A stretch of 64,000 bases of DNA from Pomphorhynchus laevis (taxonomy: Eukaryota; Acanthocephala; Palaeacanthocephala; Echinorhynchida; Pomphorhynchidae). The notes beneath the pieces are model-generated. The model made no database searches. It had not been told where the DNA came from and saw nothing but the letters and a program-made list of their open reading frames with translations. This document shows positions 33,842-45,866 of this stretch, in pieces. Position numbers and translations under genes: made by a program. The stretch is from the NCBI GenBank assembly GCA_012934845.2, contig WNNJ02001135.1:62001-126000 (forward strand), given 5' to 3'. Positions within the stretch are counted from its first letter, which is position 1. Every line of letters begins with the position of its first letter.

Positions 33842-34027
33842 AAATATCCAGAAAGAATCAGGTATAGTTGAACAACATCAAAAATTATTTTGATATTTCG
33901 ATAGTAACTACTAGCCTCTTAACAAAATTATAAATTTATAATTTTGTTAAGAGGCTAGTAGTTACTATCGAAATATCAAAATAATTTTTGATGTTGTTCA
34001 ACTATACCTAATAGTTCCTGGATATTT
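33842..34027. repeat. Long palindrome with a perfect 150-bp core
   Basis: Bases 33,860-34,009 read identically on both strands, centred between 33,934 and 33,935 with no spacer. Beyond a short mismatched part, aaatatccag (33,842) pairs with ctggatattt (34,018-34,027). No open frame is inside. It could be a foldback or MITE-like element, or the product of a recent inverted duplication. Confidence 0.85.
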
Positions 34028-34079
34028 ATAAATTAATAATAAATTACTGTTAGAAATAGCATCTTCCGAAATAATAATA

Positions 34080-34345
34080 AATATAATAATATTATTAAAT
34101 TGGGCAAGGAATAAATAAACGAGTAAGCCAGCATAAATACACACTTAAACGTGGAACAATCAGTGCCCTAGTTGATCAGAGCATTAATAATGATCACATA
34201 ATTGATTTCGATGAAACTACCATCTTATCAAAAGAATCAAGGATGTTTAAACTCTAGATCTTAGAAGTGTTTTATATTAACAAACTAAATGATAACTTAA
34301 TGGTTGAAAATAAAGCTGACTTAACTTTAAAATTAATATAAACTA
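34080..34345 (+). pseudogene. Penelope-like GIY-YIG fragment, third type
   Basis: The frame reads IGQGINKRVSQHKYTLKRGT with SALVDQSINNDHIIDF and ESRMFKL, the R-x-x-QH-x7-K-G block and DH-I-DF block found after the YIG motif in Penelope-like nucleases. Its N-terminal GIY part is missing. Confidence 0.5.
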
Positions 34346-34599
34346 AAGCCTTTGATTGTAACAAAACAATTATTTTTATATTTTTTAAATTTTATATTTA
34401 TATAGCATAAATTATGTTTGCAATCTATTGTGTAAAATGATTTATTTTCCTTTATTTTGTTATTTAATTTCTTCATTTTCATTAAATAAATAAGGTTTTT
34501 TCAATAACTATATAACCGATAAAAACTTTCAGAAACAAAAACATGCAAAAGACAACTTTAAATATAAGCCTTTCACGACGTGTATTTTGAAATCTTCAA

Positions 34600-37062
34600 C
34601 TTATCTTTACGGGTTCAAGTCCAGAGGGATCTGAGACCCTCGGCCGCACCAGCAAGCCGCCCTCTGACTGAACCATTCGGGGTTTCTCACACACCTAAGA
34701 GTCAAGTCAAGGCAGACTATGGTTGGTAATTTCGAGATAAGGAGCTTGAGAAACTTTAGTCTTTGTTCTGGGGGACGTCCTCGTGAGAAAAAGTCTAATC
34801 CCGAGATAGCCCAAGTACTCCAGAGGCGAACTTGGGTTATCACATTCAATGACAGATGCTGGGCACGTTTCAGAGCCCACCTAGCTTTCTTCAGGATACG
34901 TTTAAGTCTATCCAGATCAGCTCCCACTGACCAGTTCACAGTAATAGTGAACCCTAGGTATTTTACTCGACTTGTGAAGTTGTGGATGGGTTCAGAGGCA
35001 AATATGGAAGAGAGAGCAGAGAGTGCTAATCTCTTTAGTATTTGCTTTGTAGCAGGGATGCCATGAAAGACAACCACCTGCGATTTAGTTGGTTTAAAAT
35101 AAGATTAGACTTTGGTAACAGGTCTATTAAACTTAAAAAGAAACGGCTGATGTCCGAGACTACGTTTTTGCAACTGCGTCCCGAAAATAGGGCTGTGGTG
35201 TCATCAGCATATACCACTAGGCGTTGTTCGCGTTTAATTATTTTAAAGAGTTCATTGATGCAGCAAGATATAAGATAGAAGAGAGGGGAGCCTTGAGGCA
35301 CACCTGTAATAGGGTAGAACTGACGCGCATCAGGGTCGTCTTCATAGTAAAACCGCTTGGTGTACAGCAATATCTCCACCCTGCTAACAATTCTCGCAGG
35401 CAATCCTAGGGACCTGAGAGAGGAGATAACGAATGGAATGGAGATCCGGCCAAATGCAGCTGAAAAATCAAGAAAAACAGCCACAGCAAGCTGATGACTA
35501 TTATCCTGACAAATCTGATGCAATTCACCAATTGCTGAATGGACCGAGCGCCCTTTGACAAACCCATGAAAACTCGGTGGGATCAAATTACGCCTACATA
35601 AATGAACGCAGATTCTACGCGCAAGCGCTTTCTCATAGATGGATATGAGGGCGTTTTGAATCGAGATGGGCCGCAGATTTTTAGGACAAGTGATTAATGT
35701 CTTTTTAAGTAAAAAAACTCGACGGTTGATGTTGATGTCCGCTATGTCGGACGGGGAGGCTAATAGCATTGTGATGGCGATCTCCTTTCTCTAACTGTAT
35801 GTCAAAAGCTGACAGACACGAGTGTAGAGCGGCGCGTGAGATTTGGAGGTGCCCGGGAATGGTCCCCAAAAGTTAAGGATATATGTAACAGATAAGTCCC
35901 TACTCCTGAATTCACACCAAGGCGGGATTGATTGAGGAGATTGAGTGGCTCTATAATTATGTAATGAAAGTGACTCCTCTAAAACTTTGTCAAGGCCTAT
36001 GCTACCAATCCAAACCAAGGCTCTATCCTTCCAGCAGACAAACTTCTCCTTCTTGAATATCTTCCAGAAGGAAGCCTGAGAAGGGTTTAGGTGAGCAATG
36101 CTTGCCCTATCATTGCTCAGCTGGATCCTATATCTAGAGCTCCAGTATTAATTCGAGAGGATCTGTCTGGCGGAAACAGAGAGATTGGGAAGGTGTAACA
36201 TTTTAGCTAGGACCTTAGGCTTCGTTGGAGTAGGATTGTATATTCGACCTTTATAGGTAGTTGAAAGAATCGCGGTAGCTTGCGATGAGAGGTATGTATT
36301 AAATTCGGTCAAGCTCTCTATTCCAATTCTGGAGAAGAGTTGAATTGCTGCCTGAAATAAAGCCACTCTAATAGGGTCAAAGTGAAACCTTCTTCTAAGC
36401 AACGTATCGTCCTCTAGCCGCCAGCGAATTAGGTCATGAGAGGTGGTATGTTGTTGACGCGATTGCTCAGTGCAAATGGGTTTCAACAACCACATCTTAT
36501 GTAGCAGTAATATGTCGAGGAGAGAATTTGTTGTAGAGCAATGAAAGGTGGGGGAAGGTGGTTTATGAATAAGATAGTCGATCCTTGCTCTGCGGAGTGC
36601 TGCATTAATCCAACGACCAGTTATGTCATTGAAGTCACCAAGTAACATGTCATAACCGCTCCCAAATATTCGATCCAGGAGGTCACGGTTCTTGTGTATT
36701 TCTCCTGGACGAATATAGACATTGGCTATGCTAATACTCTTACCGTTCTTACAAAGTGATATAGCTAAACAAGATATGGCTAGACGATAGTAGTTAAACA
36801 AGAGGGATGATCTTAAGAAGGTTTTCCCCTGGGTTAAAATACCTTGAGATGAAGAGGAGTGAGGAGGGGTCATGTAAGGAGTAAAGTGGGTGTAGATGTG
36901 CTTAAGGATAAATCGAGTAATATCCTGGGGGAGACGGATAGACCGCGTCTATTGAAAGACTATAACATCTGCATCTCAACAAGATAGAAGGCTAAGGGCG
37001 GAAGCACCTCCCGAATTCCACTGAAGGATATTCAGTGAAAAAGGTCCTTGATTACTTCCCAT
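34600..37062 (-). mobile_element. APE-type LINE, head-to-head copy A
   Basis: From the ATG near 37,062 the minus strand encodes MGSNQGPFSLNILQWNSGGA (the usual endonuclease start), then LAISLCKNGKSISIANVYI and DMLLGDFNDITGRW (APE catalytic block) and TTNSLLDILLL. From 35,769 it encodes RT: LRPISIQNALISIYEKALAR, VAVFLDFSAAFGRISIPF (motif A), ITGVPQGSPLF (motif B), LVVYADDTTALFSG (motif C). The tail ends near 34,607. It belongs to the Jockey/I-like APE LINEs; the clade is not resolved. ORF1 is absent and the RT and endonuclease frames are split. It lies inside the TRMT61A intron on the sense strand. Confidence 0.8.
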
Positions 37063-37099
37063 TGCGTAAGTGTTACCAAATTGGGACGCCCTCACACTT

Positions 37100-39480
37100 T
37101 GGTAACTTCCTCCCACTTTGGAGGTGCTTCTGCCCTTAGACTTTTATCTGGTAGAGACGCAGATGTTATAGTCCTTCAGGAGACGCAGTCTATCCGTCTC
37201 CCCCAGGACATTACTGGATTTATCCCAAGGCATATTTGTTCCCACTATACTCCGTACATAACCCTACCTCACTCCTATTCATCTCAAGGACTCTTGACCC
37301 TAGTTAAGTGCTCTTTAAGGTCCTCCCTCTTGCTAAGAACGGTAAACGACTCAGTCTAGCCAACGTCTACATTCGTCCAGGAGAGATTCACAAGACCGTG
37401 ACCTCCTGGATGGTATTATTGATAGCGGCTATGACATGGTACTAGGTGACTTTAATGACAGTACTAGTCGTTGGATTAATGCTGCACTCCGCATAGCCAA
37501 GAACGGTTATCTTATTCATAAACCACCGTCCCCCACCTTTCATTGTACATCAACGAATTTACTCCTCGATTTATTACTGCTCCACGAGAGGTGGTTGTTA
37601 AAACCCTTCTGCACGGAGCAGTCGCGACAACATCTGTCTACATCTCATGATCTAGTTTACTGGCAGATAGAAGAAGATACGCTGCTTCAGAGAAGATTCC
37701 ACTATGACCCGATCAGAGTGGCTTTCTTCCAGGCAGCTATCCCACGTTTCTCCTGAATTGGTAATGAGAGTTAAACCGAATTTAATTCCTGACTCTCTTC
37801 GCAAGCTACCGCCTTGCTTTCAAAAACCTACAAAGGTCGCATTTTCAGTCCCACTCCAACGAAACTCAAGGTACTAGCTAAACTACCGAACTTCCCTAAT
37901 CTCTCTTCCTCCACCAGACAGACCCTCTCGAATGAATACCGGCGCACCATATATTGGTTCCAGCTGAGTAGGGATAAGGCGAGCATTGCTCGCATTAACC
38001 CTTCACAGTCTTCCGTTTGAAAGATATTCAAGAAGGAGAAGTTTGCTTGTTGGAGGGATAGAGCTTTAGGTTGGATCGGTAGTATAGGCCTTGATAAAGT
38101 TTTAGAGGAGTCACTTGCCCTAAACAATTACAAAGCCACGCAATCTCCGCAACCAATCCTGCCTTGAGAAGACTTCAGGAGTAGAGACTTATCTGTCACA
38201 TATATTCTCAATGCCTAGGGGGCTCTTCCGGGCACCTCCAAAAACGTCGCTCCAATCTCTTCTTGTGTCTGTCAGCTGTTGACAACCGATCAAAGAAGGG
38301 AGGTGGCCGTCACAATACTATTAGCCACTCCATCTGATGTGGCCGGCATCAACATTAGCAAGAGAATTCTATTCCAAATATGTTTCCGGTCTCTTGTCCT
38401 AAAAACCTGCGGCGCATTTCGATTCAAAATTCCTTCGTATCGATCTATGAAAGGTTTTGTCAGGAGAACAGTTATCAGCTAGCTGTGGATGTTTTCCTCG
38501 ATTTTTCTGCTGCATTTGACCGCATCTCCGTTCCCGTTGTTATCTCTCCTCTCAGGTCCATTGGGTTGGTTGCGAGAATTGTTAACAGAATGGAGATACT
38601 GCTGTACACCAAGCGATTTTATTATGATTACGACCCTGATGCGCGTCAGTTCTACCCTATTACGGGTGTGCCTCAAGGTTCACCACTTTCTCCAATCTTA
38701 TATCTTGCTGCCTCAATTATTCTATTTAAAATATTTAAACGTGAAAAACGTTTAGTGGTGTACGCTGATGACACCACAGACCTGTTCACTGGACGCAGGT
38801 GCAAAACCGTAGTCTCTGACATCAGCCGCTTCTTTTTAAGATTAAAAGATCTGTTGCACAGGTCCAACCTTGTTCTAAACTCCGCTTAATCGCAGGTGGT
38901 TGTATTTCATGGCTCCTCTGCGACCAAGAAAAAACTTTAGAGACTAGCACTCTCTGCTCTCTCCTCCATATTTGCCTCTAAACCACTCCCTACCTTCCCA
39001 AGTCGAGTGTAAAATAACTGGGATTCACCGTTTCAATGAACTGGTCGGTGAAAGCCGACCTGGATAGACTCAAACGTATCCTGAAGAGAGCTAGGTGAGT
39101 TCTGAAACGGGTCCAGCATCTGTCGTTGAATGGGAAACCAGGTGCGCCTTTGGGGTGCCTGGGCTATCTCGGGATTAGTCTTCTCCTCAACAGGACGTCT
39201 CCCAGAGCAAAGGCTATGGTTTCTTAAGCTCCTCGTCTCTCGTCTACCCAGCATCGTCCGCATCGATTGGATTCTTCGGGAGGGGGGTGAAAGACCCCGG
39301 GTGGTTCAATTGTAAAGCGGCGTGTTGGATTGGTTTGGGGTTATCAGATCCTCATGGATTTGAGGCCATAATAGGAAGAAGACAAAAAAGTTGTTGACTT
39401 ATTTTTTCTGTTGACTGACTGTTTCTTTTTTTGATGGACTTACTTGTTAAACGACACTTCTATTTATGTATCTTTTATTA
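37100..39480 (+). mobile_element. APE-type LINE, head-to-head copy B
   Basis: Same family as 34,600-37,062 but on the plus strand. Similarity starts at ggaggtgcttctgcccttag (37,111). The domains follow in order: endonuclease (MVLGDFNDSTSRW, TSTNLLLDLLLL), RT (VDVFLDFSAAFDRISVPVVI, YPITGVPQGSPLSPILYL, LVVYADDTTDLFTG) and tail (39,033-39,315). Frame breaks differ from copy A, so the two are separate insertions or an old duplication. The 3' end lies near 39,480, in an A/T-rich tail with aataaaatctta. Confidence 0.8.
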
Positions 39481-39799
39481 ATAAAATCTTATTCTTATTA
39501 CTGTTGTACATTTTTAGTGTGTTCGTGTCATTGTTGTGTTTTGTTAGCTGAATACCCTACAAACGAAAATGTTGCATGAACAAGTATTAGCAACGATTTT
39601 GATTCCAGCACCAATGTACAAACCAACAAGAAACCTTATTTATGTAATTTTTTTCATTTTTATGTTAATTTTCTCAATACAAATCAGGATGTATATGTTT
39701 CTAACAAAGAATATTATTATTACGATTATAAATATCTTTCTATAATTTCTATAATTTAGAAAGATATTCTAAATTATAGAAATTCTTTCTATAATTTCC

Positions 39800-41735
39800 A
39801 ATGATATTCAAGAAGTGTGCGGACGGTTGCAAATGTGCGCTGGTCAACGAGCTGGAGTGGAGTGCGTCACGCACGCAGTTCGCGAATGCCTGTTAAAAGA
39901 TCCTGATGCAGTTCTTCTCACTGTTGATGCAGATAATGCATTTAACAGAATAAATCGAAAGGCAGCTCTCGCTAATATATCACGCATTTGTCCCTCTATG
40001 TCTACTATACTACACAATTTTTACGATAACCCTTCAAATTTTTCAACTGGTGATAGTTTCATCAAATCCCAAGAGGGATTTACGCAAGGTGATGTACTTG
40101 CTATGCCAGCTTTTGCCGTAGCAACCCTGCCATTATTGTTGAACATTACTGAGGAGTTTCCTAACATCAACCAATTCTGGTACGCGGATGATGGCAATTT
40201 AATCGGCGAACCTGTGCAAATTTACAAGGCTTTCAAATTCTTGTGTGACTACGGCCGTGCTTTCGGATTTCATGTCAACAGCAACAAATGCGTTCTACTA
40301 ACTAGTCCCGAAAATGCAGATAGTACCCGCAAACTTTTTAATGAAACGGGAATCGACATTGTTGTTGATGGCACGTTAGTACTCGGTGCTCCTATTGAAA
40401 CAGATGATTATATAAATAAAACTACGGAACAAAAGATCTCTAATTATTGCTCATTAGTAAATCGTCTTGCTGACGTGGGTATTCTTGATTTGCAGATAAG
40501 CTATACTAGTATGACCAGATCGCTTCAGCATAAATGGATTCACTTGCAAAGAACCACAAACTGTTCAATTGGTAGTTTCGATGATCTCTATGACACCATT
40601 CAGAAGCGTTTTGATAAGCTTTTTAATTTGAAATTGCCTGACGACGATTATTTATGGCCGTTATTTTCCCTTCCGATAAGACTAGGTGGTCTAGGTATTG
40701 CTGACCCACGTTTTACTGCGATAGAAGAGTTTAAAAGCTCAAAAGATATATGCACTCCTTATTTAAATGGCTTATACGGTGTGGACTTAAGGACTGAACA
40801 ATCCAAACGCATTGCCCTTATAGGCACTTCAAAGATTGATATTCAAAAGTCATTGCTTAGAGATCGAGTAGCTAATGTTGGTGACAATTTGTTACGTATT
40901 ATGGAACATCTACAAGTCAAAGGTGCCTCGTCATGGCTCTCCACATATCCTACGAGTGATCGTTGGACTCGAGTTAGCAATGTAGAATTTCGTGACGCAC
41001 TTGCAGCTCGATATCATAGACTACCACTAGACGCGCCCTCTCATTGCCCCTGCGGTGAACATAATTCTCTGGCTCACTCACTTACCTGTCCCACCGGAGG
41101 TCATCCATCGATAAGACATGATTCAATTCGTGATATATTTTCTAAAACCTTGACAGAAATATGTGATAATGTGCAAAAAGAGCCAACACTACTGCCAGTA
41201 AATTCTAGTATTCATTTCGAGCGCATATCTACATCTCGCGCTCATGATGCACGTTTGGATATCGCCTGCTGTGGTTTTTATGGAAGTCGTTCGGAGCGAA
41301 CTTTATTTGATACTTGCGTTTTTAACGTTTTCGCTCCGTCCAACCTTTCGAAATCCGCTGGGGCTGCTTTTACATATCACGAAACACGTAAATTCGCTAA
41401 GTATCAAGAGAGAGTAACTGCCATAGAGAGGGCGAATTTCGCACCTATCGTGTTATCATGTTTCGGTGGAGCAGTAAAATCATCTGCACAATTAATTCAG
41501 AGAATTGCACAGAAGATGGCAATAAAAAACAATCATTCCTACTCAGAAGAATTGACAAAATTACGGTCAAAGATTGGAATTCAGTTGGCTCGTTCAATTT
41601 CGATGTGTATTCGCGGTCCTCGTTCTGCTCGACATCGACCTGCAAACTCAATGAACTAAAATTTATAGTATAACTATATTTGTTTGTTTTTTTTTTTCAA
41701 AAAAAATCAATTATTAAAAAAAAAAAAAATTATAA
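39800..41735 (+). mobile_element. RLE-type LINE, 5'-truncated, long intact frame
   Basis: An open frame of about 618 codons has no stop from about 39,800 to 41,659. It starts inside the RT (NDIQEVCGRLQMCAGQRAGV), so the apparent start codon is not native. Counting from 39,815: motif A LTVDADNAFNRINR near residue 36; motif B FTQGDVLAMPAF near 89; motif C FWYADDGNLIG at 121; LPIRLGGLGI near 286; zinc knuckle C411, C413, H421, C425; restriction-like endonuclease with DARLDIAC (D482) and D499. An A-rich tail follows (41,683-41,730). This design prints new copies by target-primed reverse transcription. It looks like the youngest RLE copy in the window but lacks the N-terminal domain. Confidence 0.85.
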
Positions 41736-41974
41736 ATATCTTATTAACATACAGAGTATATTATTTATAATCCATATATAAAGACGACAAAACCGCTACA
41801 CCCAGTTCAACAAAGCCGGCCAAGCTTTAACAAGCTAATATTAGATTTGTAAAAGTAGATAGATGCTTTCTAAACCATGCTGTTTATTAAAAAATATACT
41901 AAATTTGTGCAAATAAGAAGGTATTTGATTTAAGAACAATCTATCATTGGCATTGCAAAGTCAAATTGCTTGTC
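41736..41974. other. AT-rich spacer
   Basis: Follows the LINE A-tract. Nothing is recognised. Confidence 0.5.
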
Positions 41975-42135
41975 AAACTTGTTGGACGATAATTTTGAGC
42001 GTTCACCCTATCCGCCTTTTTGAAGACTAGAATGACCAATGCTCTCTTCCATACATCTGGAAAAGTGCGAGTACTCACAGAACAGTAATGAGCCTTGAAC
42101 TATTTTAAACCGGAAGACTTGATAAGATATTGAGA
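41975..42135 (-). pseudogene. LINE RT finger fragment
   Basis: The minus strand encodes FPDVWKRALVILVFKKADRV and then NAQNYRP, the W-x-VIPVFKKGDR...NYRP block at the start of CR1/Jockey-type RTs. Only about 50 residues survive. Confidence 0.6.
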
Positions 42136-43043
42136 ACATCAAGTGAATCAAAACGGATACTATAATCCCGATACTGTGGGTAATAATTGTCTGTCGTAAA
42201 ATGATAATCACGCAGGGAACATTAATTGTGAGTAGGACAGAAGTTCTAGGCAAAGGTATTAGAGACAGTTGATTGAAGATAATGCTCTCTTACAGTTGCC
42301 AATTGCCAAGTAGTTAAAAAATAGTTTTTGATCAACATAATGGATCAAATCAGCAAACTCTGTCTACGTATTTAACAGGTTTCGGCACCTATTCCTCGAC
42401 CTAACATAGAAGCGGGGTCAATACGTGAAAATGACGTATTCGTAATTCTTCAAAGTATTCAATTATGTCCAAACAATTTGTATCGACGAGATGATTGTGG
42501 CGCGATAGATGATTTGTCGACAAGATATATGCAATTTGTAGTGTTAATAGACTAAGATACTAATTAGATACTTGAGTAAAATATTTAAGGACTATGTAAA
42601 GTCTTTGTTGAGTTCATCAGTAAAAATCTTCAGATACTTTTAGTCGTAGATCAACTTTGTGCAGGTCAACACAGCGGAATCGAATCTGTTGTTTGTTTCA
42701 TATGCAATACCACTTAAATGTAAAGATGAATTTGACTTTCAGTTTGATTTAAAATATGTTTTTTTCTGTCTACAGTTTTGCGTTATAATAACATGATTTG
42801 ACAGATAACAGGATCAGATAATATATAGGACAACAAGAGTAATTTTTAACTTTACAATTTCGATACGAATGATTGGGAATAATTGACCGAGCCAAGTATT
42901 CAAAGTTGTTGTATATAGAGAGTGTATTTACAGAGTGGTTGTGTTCAGTGATTGCATGTGCCAATCACTAATAAATTAGTTATAAGAACATGAGTTGACT
43001 ACATTTCAAAATAATGTTGCAATGTCTACACAAAATCAATCAA
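42136..43043. other. Gap with one Penelope terminal scrap
   Basis: At 42,350-42,455 there is a diverged piece of the Penelope terminus (caaatcagcaaactctgtct, later ctaacatagaagcggggtca). The remainder has no readable gene. Confidence 0.45.
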
Positions 43044-43420
43044 ATCAGCTAACAGATACTACGTATTTAATATAATTATAAAATAAACAAAATTAATATA
43101 TTAATCTCATATGTTTATGAAATATAGTTTGACTATTATGCTGTATATTATATATGTGTTGCCTAAACCTAGTTTTTAACATTTGATATGTTTTTCCTAT
43201 ATATTGCAATCCACATGTACATTGTATAAGATACACTACACCTGCGGTATTGCAGTTACAATTATTATTAATATTTAATGAAAAACATTTGTTTGTCGTA
43301 TTACTTACGATACAATTATTATTATTTATAACATCACAAACTATACAATTTTTTCTGTTATATTTAAAAGATCTAATTCCTTGTTCAACGTTACCAATTG
43401 CATTCTGCAATCGATCCCAT
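43044..43420 (-). mobile_element. Penelope-like GIY-YIG end with terminal repeat
   Basis: The minus-strand frame 43,410-43,093 encodes RNCIVC-type cysteines, NTAGVVYLIQCTCGLQYIGK and LKTRFRQHIYNIQHNS, nearly identical to 11,021-11,340. It is followed at 43,092-43,044 by the terminal motif (aaatcagctaac edge on the plus strand). This shows that, in the family, the nuclease can lie next to the terminus, with no RT present in this copy. Confidence 0.75.
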
Positions 43421-43690
43421 TAAAAATGCTTTACGATTGGAGAATTAAACGCACAGCCCATTCCCGAGAAGTGTTATCCAGGATTATGATGCTGCTCTGA
43501 GGGACTAACTTGAGAAAGTACTTAATGTGAAATTATCATCATTTAGCTGACAACAAACCACCTTGCCGATAACTCACGGGGGTCTAGGCATTTCAAGCGT
43601 AACACTCATTGCCACACCAGCTCAGTTATCGTCTTATCTGACATCGCTATCGGTCGTCAGATTGATTATTTATTAAATAAAAGTGAACAT
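43421..43690 (+). pseudogene. RLE LINE fragment (post-RT region)
   Basis: Plus-strand frames include LPITHGGLGISSVTLIATPA and QLSSYLTSLSVV, matching the LPIRLGGLGI box that lies between RT and zinc knuckle in the RLE LINEs here. Only this region is present. Confidence 0.55.
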
Positions 43691-44500
43691 GTTCTCAAGA
43701 TCGCAATATCTGGAGAAATCGGTTCGTACACTGGCTCCACGACCCGACAACCGGACCAGTGATTGACAAGAAAAGTCTTGTGTATTTATTTTTCTCTTGT
43801 CAAGAAATTGTTGTTGTAACTTAACAAATAAGATTGTTTTATAACGTATATATAATATGTGATATGTGATATATTATGACATTATTAATAGATACTTTAA
43901 TAACATAATATTTTACCAGTTTCTTAACAGCTGAGAAGTATTAACATATTTCTTGTATATTTTCAATATTTTGTTTTAATTTATATGACTCAATGAAAAT
44001 CAAGTAAACAATATACAACAAAAGAAAACGCTCAAACATAAAAAAATCAAAAAATAAAGTAAAGCAAATCATTAGCATTATCACCCATAATAACTAAAGA
44101 TATCAATCAGTAAAGTACAAATTACACTCAGTGAATCACATTACTAAGCAATTAAAAGCAGAAATATATAATATAATATATATTATATTATATAAATATA
44201 TTAAAATTGATCGATTGATTCTTTATTAAATAAAAGTGAACATGTTATAAAATACAAATAAGCAACAATTTCTGCTTAATTTGTGTACAACTTCTTTAAA
44301 TTTGATAAAAAATAAAAAAATAAAAAAATTTAATAATAAGGATCATTTGCATCTGTGAAAAGGTAGGATAAACACTATTCAAGAAAAATCGTTTTACCGA
44401 GCGGTGGAGATTGCCAATTTACACCCTTTTGGATTTTCGACTCTGATCTTCTATTGATCTAACAGCTTTGAATAGGAACGAAGATGAAAACGTTTCGATT
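43691..44500. other. AT-rich stretch with dispersed repeat copy 3
   Basis: The block at about 43,985-44,115 is a diverged copy of the repeat at 1,012 and 1,665. The rest is AT-rich, with a doubled attgattctttattaaataa-type word near 43,660 and 44,215. Confidence 0.45.
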
Positions 44501-45246
44501 CGAGGTGCTTACAAGCCAAACTTTTTATGACCATACTTACTATGTTTAGTACAGTTAGTATGCCCGAAACAAAGTTCAAATAATTGGGATATGAAATCTA
44601 TATTACGAGCGAATTTGGTAAACGACATGTTTAAAACTTTCGCGAGAGTGACTAAATTTTTTCTACAAATGCGCTCTGCGAACCTATGAATTTTTAACAT
44701 TTTTTGAAGGTCTCGTGAGGCCACATTACAAAAAGCGGGATATCCATAAACTAGTAATGATCTTATTAATGCAATATATACAACCTCTAACTGAGTGGGA
44801 GAGGCTCCTAATGCCGAAATGAGCCTTAGCAGATAAAGTCGGTTACTGCATTTTCTGACGACCTCATCAATATGAAGAGACCAAGACAGGTTGGCGGTAA
44901 AATTAACGCCTAGTATTCGAATACTAAAAACACGTTTCAGCCCATGATCGACTATCAATGTGCTATGTCGACTCTTTAGGTTGATATACATAATTTTTTA
45001 TTTTGATCTATTTAAGCTCAATAGATTTAGATCAGTCCATTTAATCAGATTGTCCAACTCTAGCTTAACGTCTCTATTAGAATTTAAGAACTTCGACGAA
45101 CTTACAATTATAAAGATGTCATCAGCGAATTTCAGAGATACGCTGGATTGCAGAATAGAATTAAAATCATCAACGTAGACGGCGAAAAGATGGATGGATA
45201 CAATCCATGAAGATCTGAATACATGTGACCTAGCCAGCTCTAGCAC
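44501..45246 (-). mobile_element. CR1/Jockey-like LINE, RT end and tail
   Basis: The frame 45,246-44,998 has SLKFADDIFIIVSSS (RT motif C) and LDNLIKWTDLNLLSLN. The frame 44,991-44,509 has IRILGVNFTANLSWSLHIDE, CSNRLYLLRLISALG and SLLVYGYPAFCN. This is the same family type as 18,230-21,000 but a different copy. It is 5' truncated just before motif C. The extreme 3' part (44,460-44,650) is repeated in inverted orientation at 53,905-54,086. Confidence 0.75.
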
Positions 45247-45312
45247 AAAACCGGGAAGTATGGAGAAGACTTATCAAAGCCGCCGACCCTGGCCTGCCAG
45301 GAAAAGGCGAAG
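45235..45312 (+). pseudogene. LINE C-terminal scrap
   Basis: The plus strand reads ALAQNREVWRRLIKAADPGL and PGKGEE then a stop, the usual closing box of several APE-type LINE ORF2 proteins (NR-x-WR-x-L). It abuts the minus-strand LINE copy. Confidence 0.45.
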
Positions 45313-45866
45313 AATAAGAAGAAAAATGTAGTGCCACTTTTAGAATCCAGTTGTTTTTTAGCTTTTTATAGCAGAAGGTGCCTCGATTAAATGTTGATCG
45401 CTTTTTCAATTAATCTTATGTTTAGATTATTTGTTCGAAGAACAAGAACTAGAAGATAGAATGTTTATAGTGCAATTACAGATAAATAACATATTATTAT
45501 ACATCTTAATTATTAAATATTAAAAATAATAAATCAATTTTTTAATTTCTTATTTGTAAAAAAAAATGTTCAATCCCAAAGATTTTTTACAAAATTATCG
45601 TGAAAATCGTTTTACAGTATCTCGTTTAATTTAAATACTAGAAATAACAAAAACCCATATGTAAATTCAGTAAACTAAAAAATTCAAAGATTCATATTTC
45701 TTCTTATTTTAAATTCATATCTCTTCTTCTCATACTGAACTTCATATTTCCTCAACAACTTCACGGAAATATGAAGGCAATTTCCGTATAAACAATGAGC
45801 ACATTTTATAAATAATTTGGCAATAACAACATCTGACTTTAATGAGCAAAAAAAATAATAACTTAC
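45313..45866. other. Intron sequence near the TRMT61A donor
   Basis: AT-rich, with no repeat or coding block recognised before the donor at 45,866. Confidence 0.5.

Larger units (their letters stand above)
32867..45866 (-). other. TRMT61A: 13.0-kb TRMT61A intron loaded with retroelements
   Basis: It is bounded by a gtaagt donor at 45,866-45,861 and the tttttag acceptor at 32,867 on the minus strand. It holds a coding-like remnant, a Penelope terminus, a long palindrome, a Penelope nuclease fragment, two head-to-head LINE copies, a 614-residue RLE LINE frame, and several smaller LINE and Penelope pieces in both orientations. Most of its length is explained by insertions. Confidence 0.75.

Noticed and set aside
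34600-39480. Twin-priming inversion of a single LINE copy
   Set aside because: Both halves contain the endonuclease, RT and 3' tail, so they are two copies rather than one copy with an inverted 5' part.
39815-41659. Host gene call for the 614-residue frame
   Set aside because: It has RT motifs A-C, the zinc knuckle and the restriction-like endonuclease in LINE order, plus an A-tract. The frame starts inside the RT domain.
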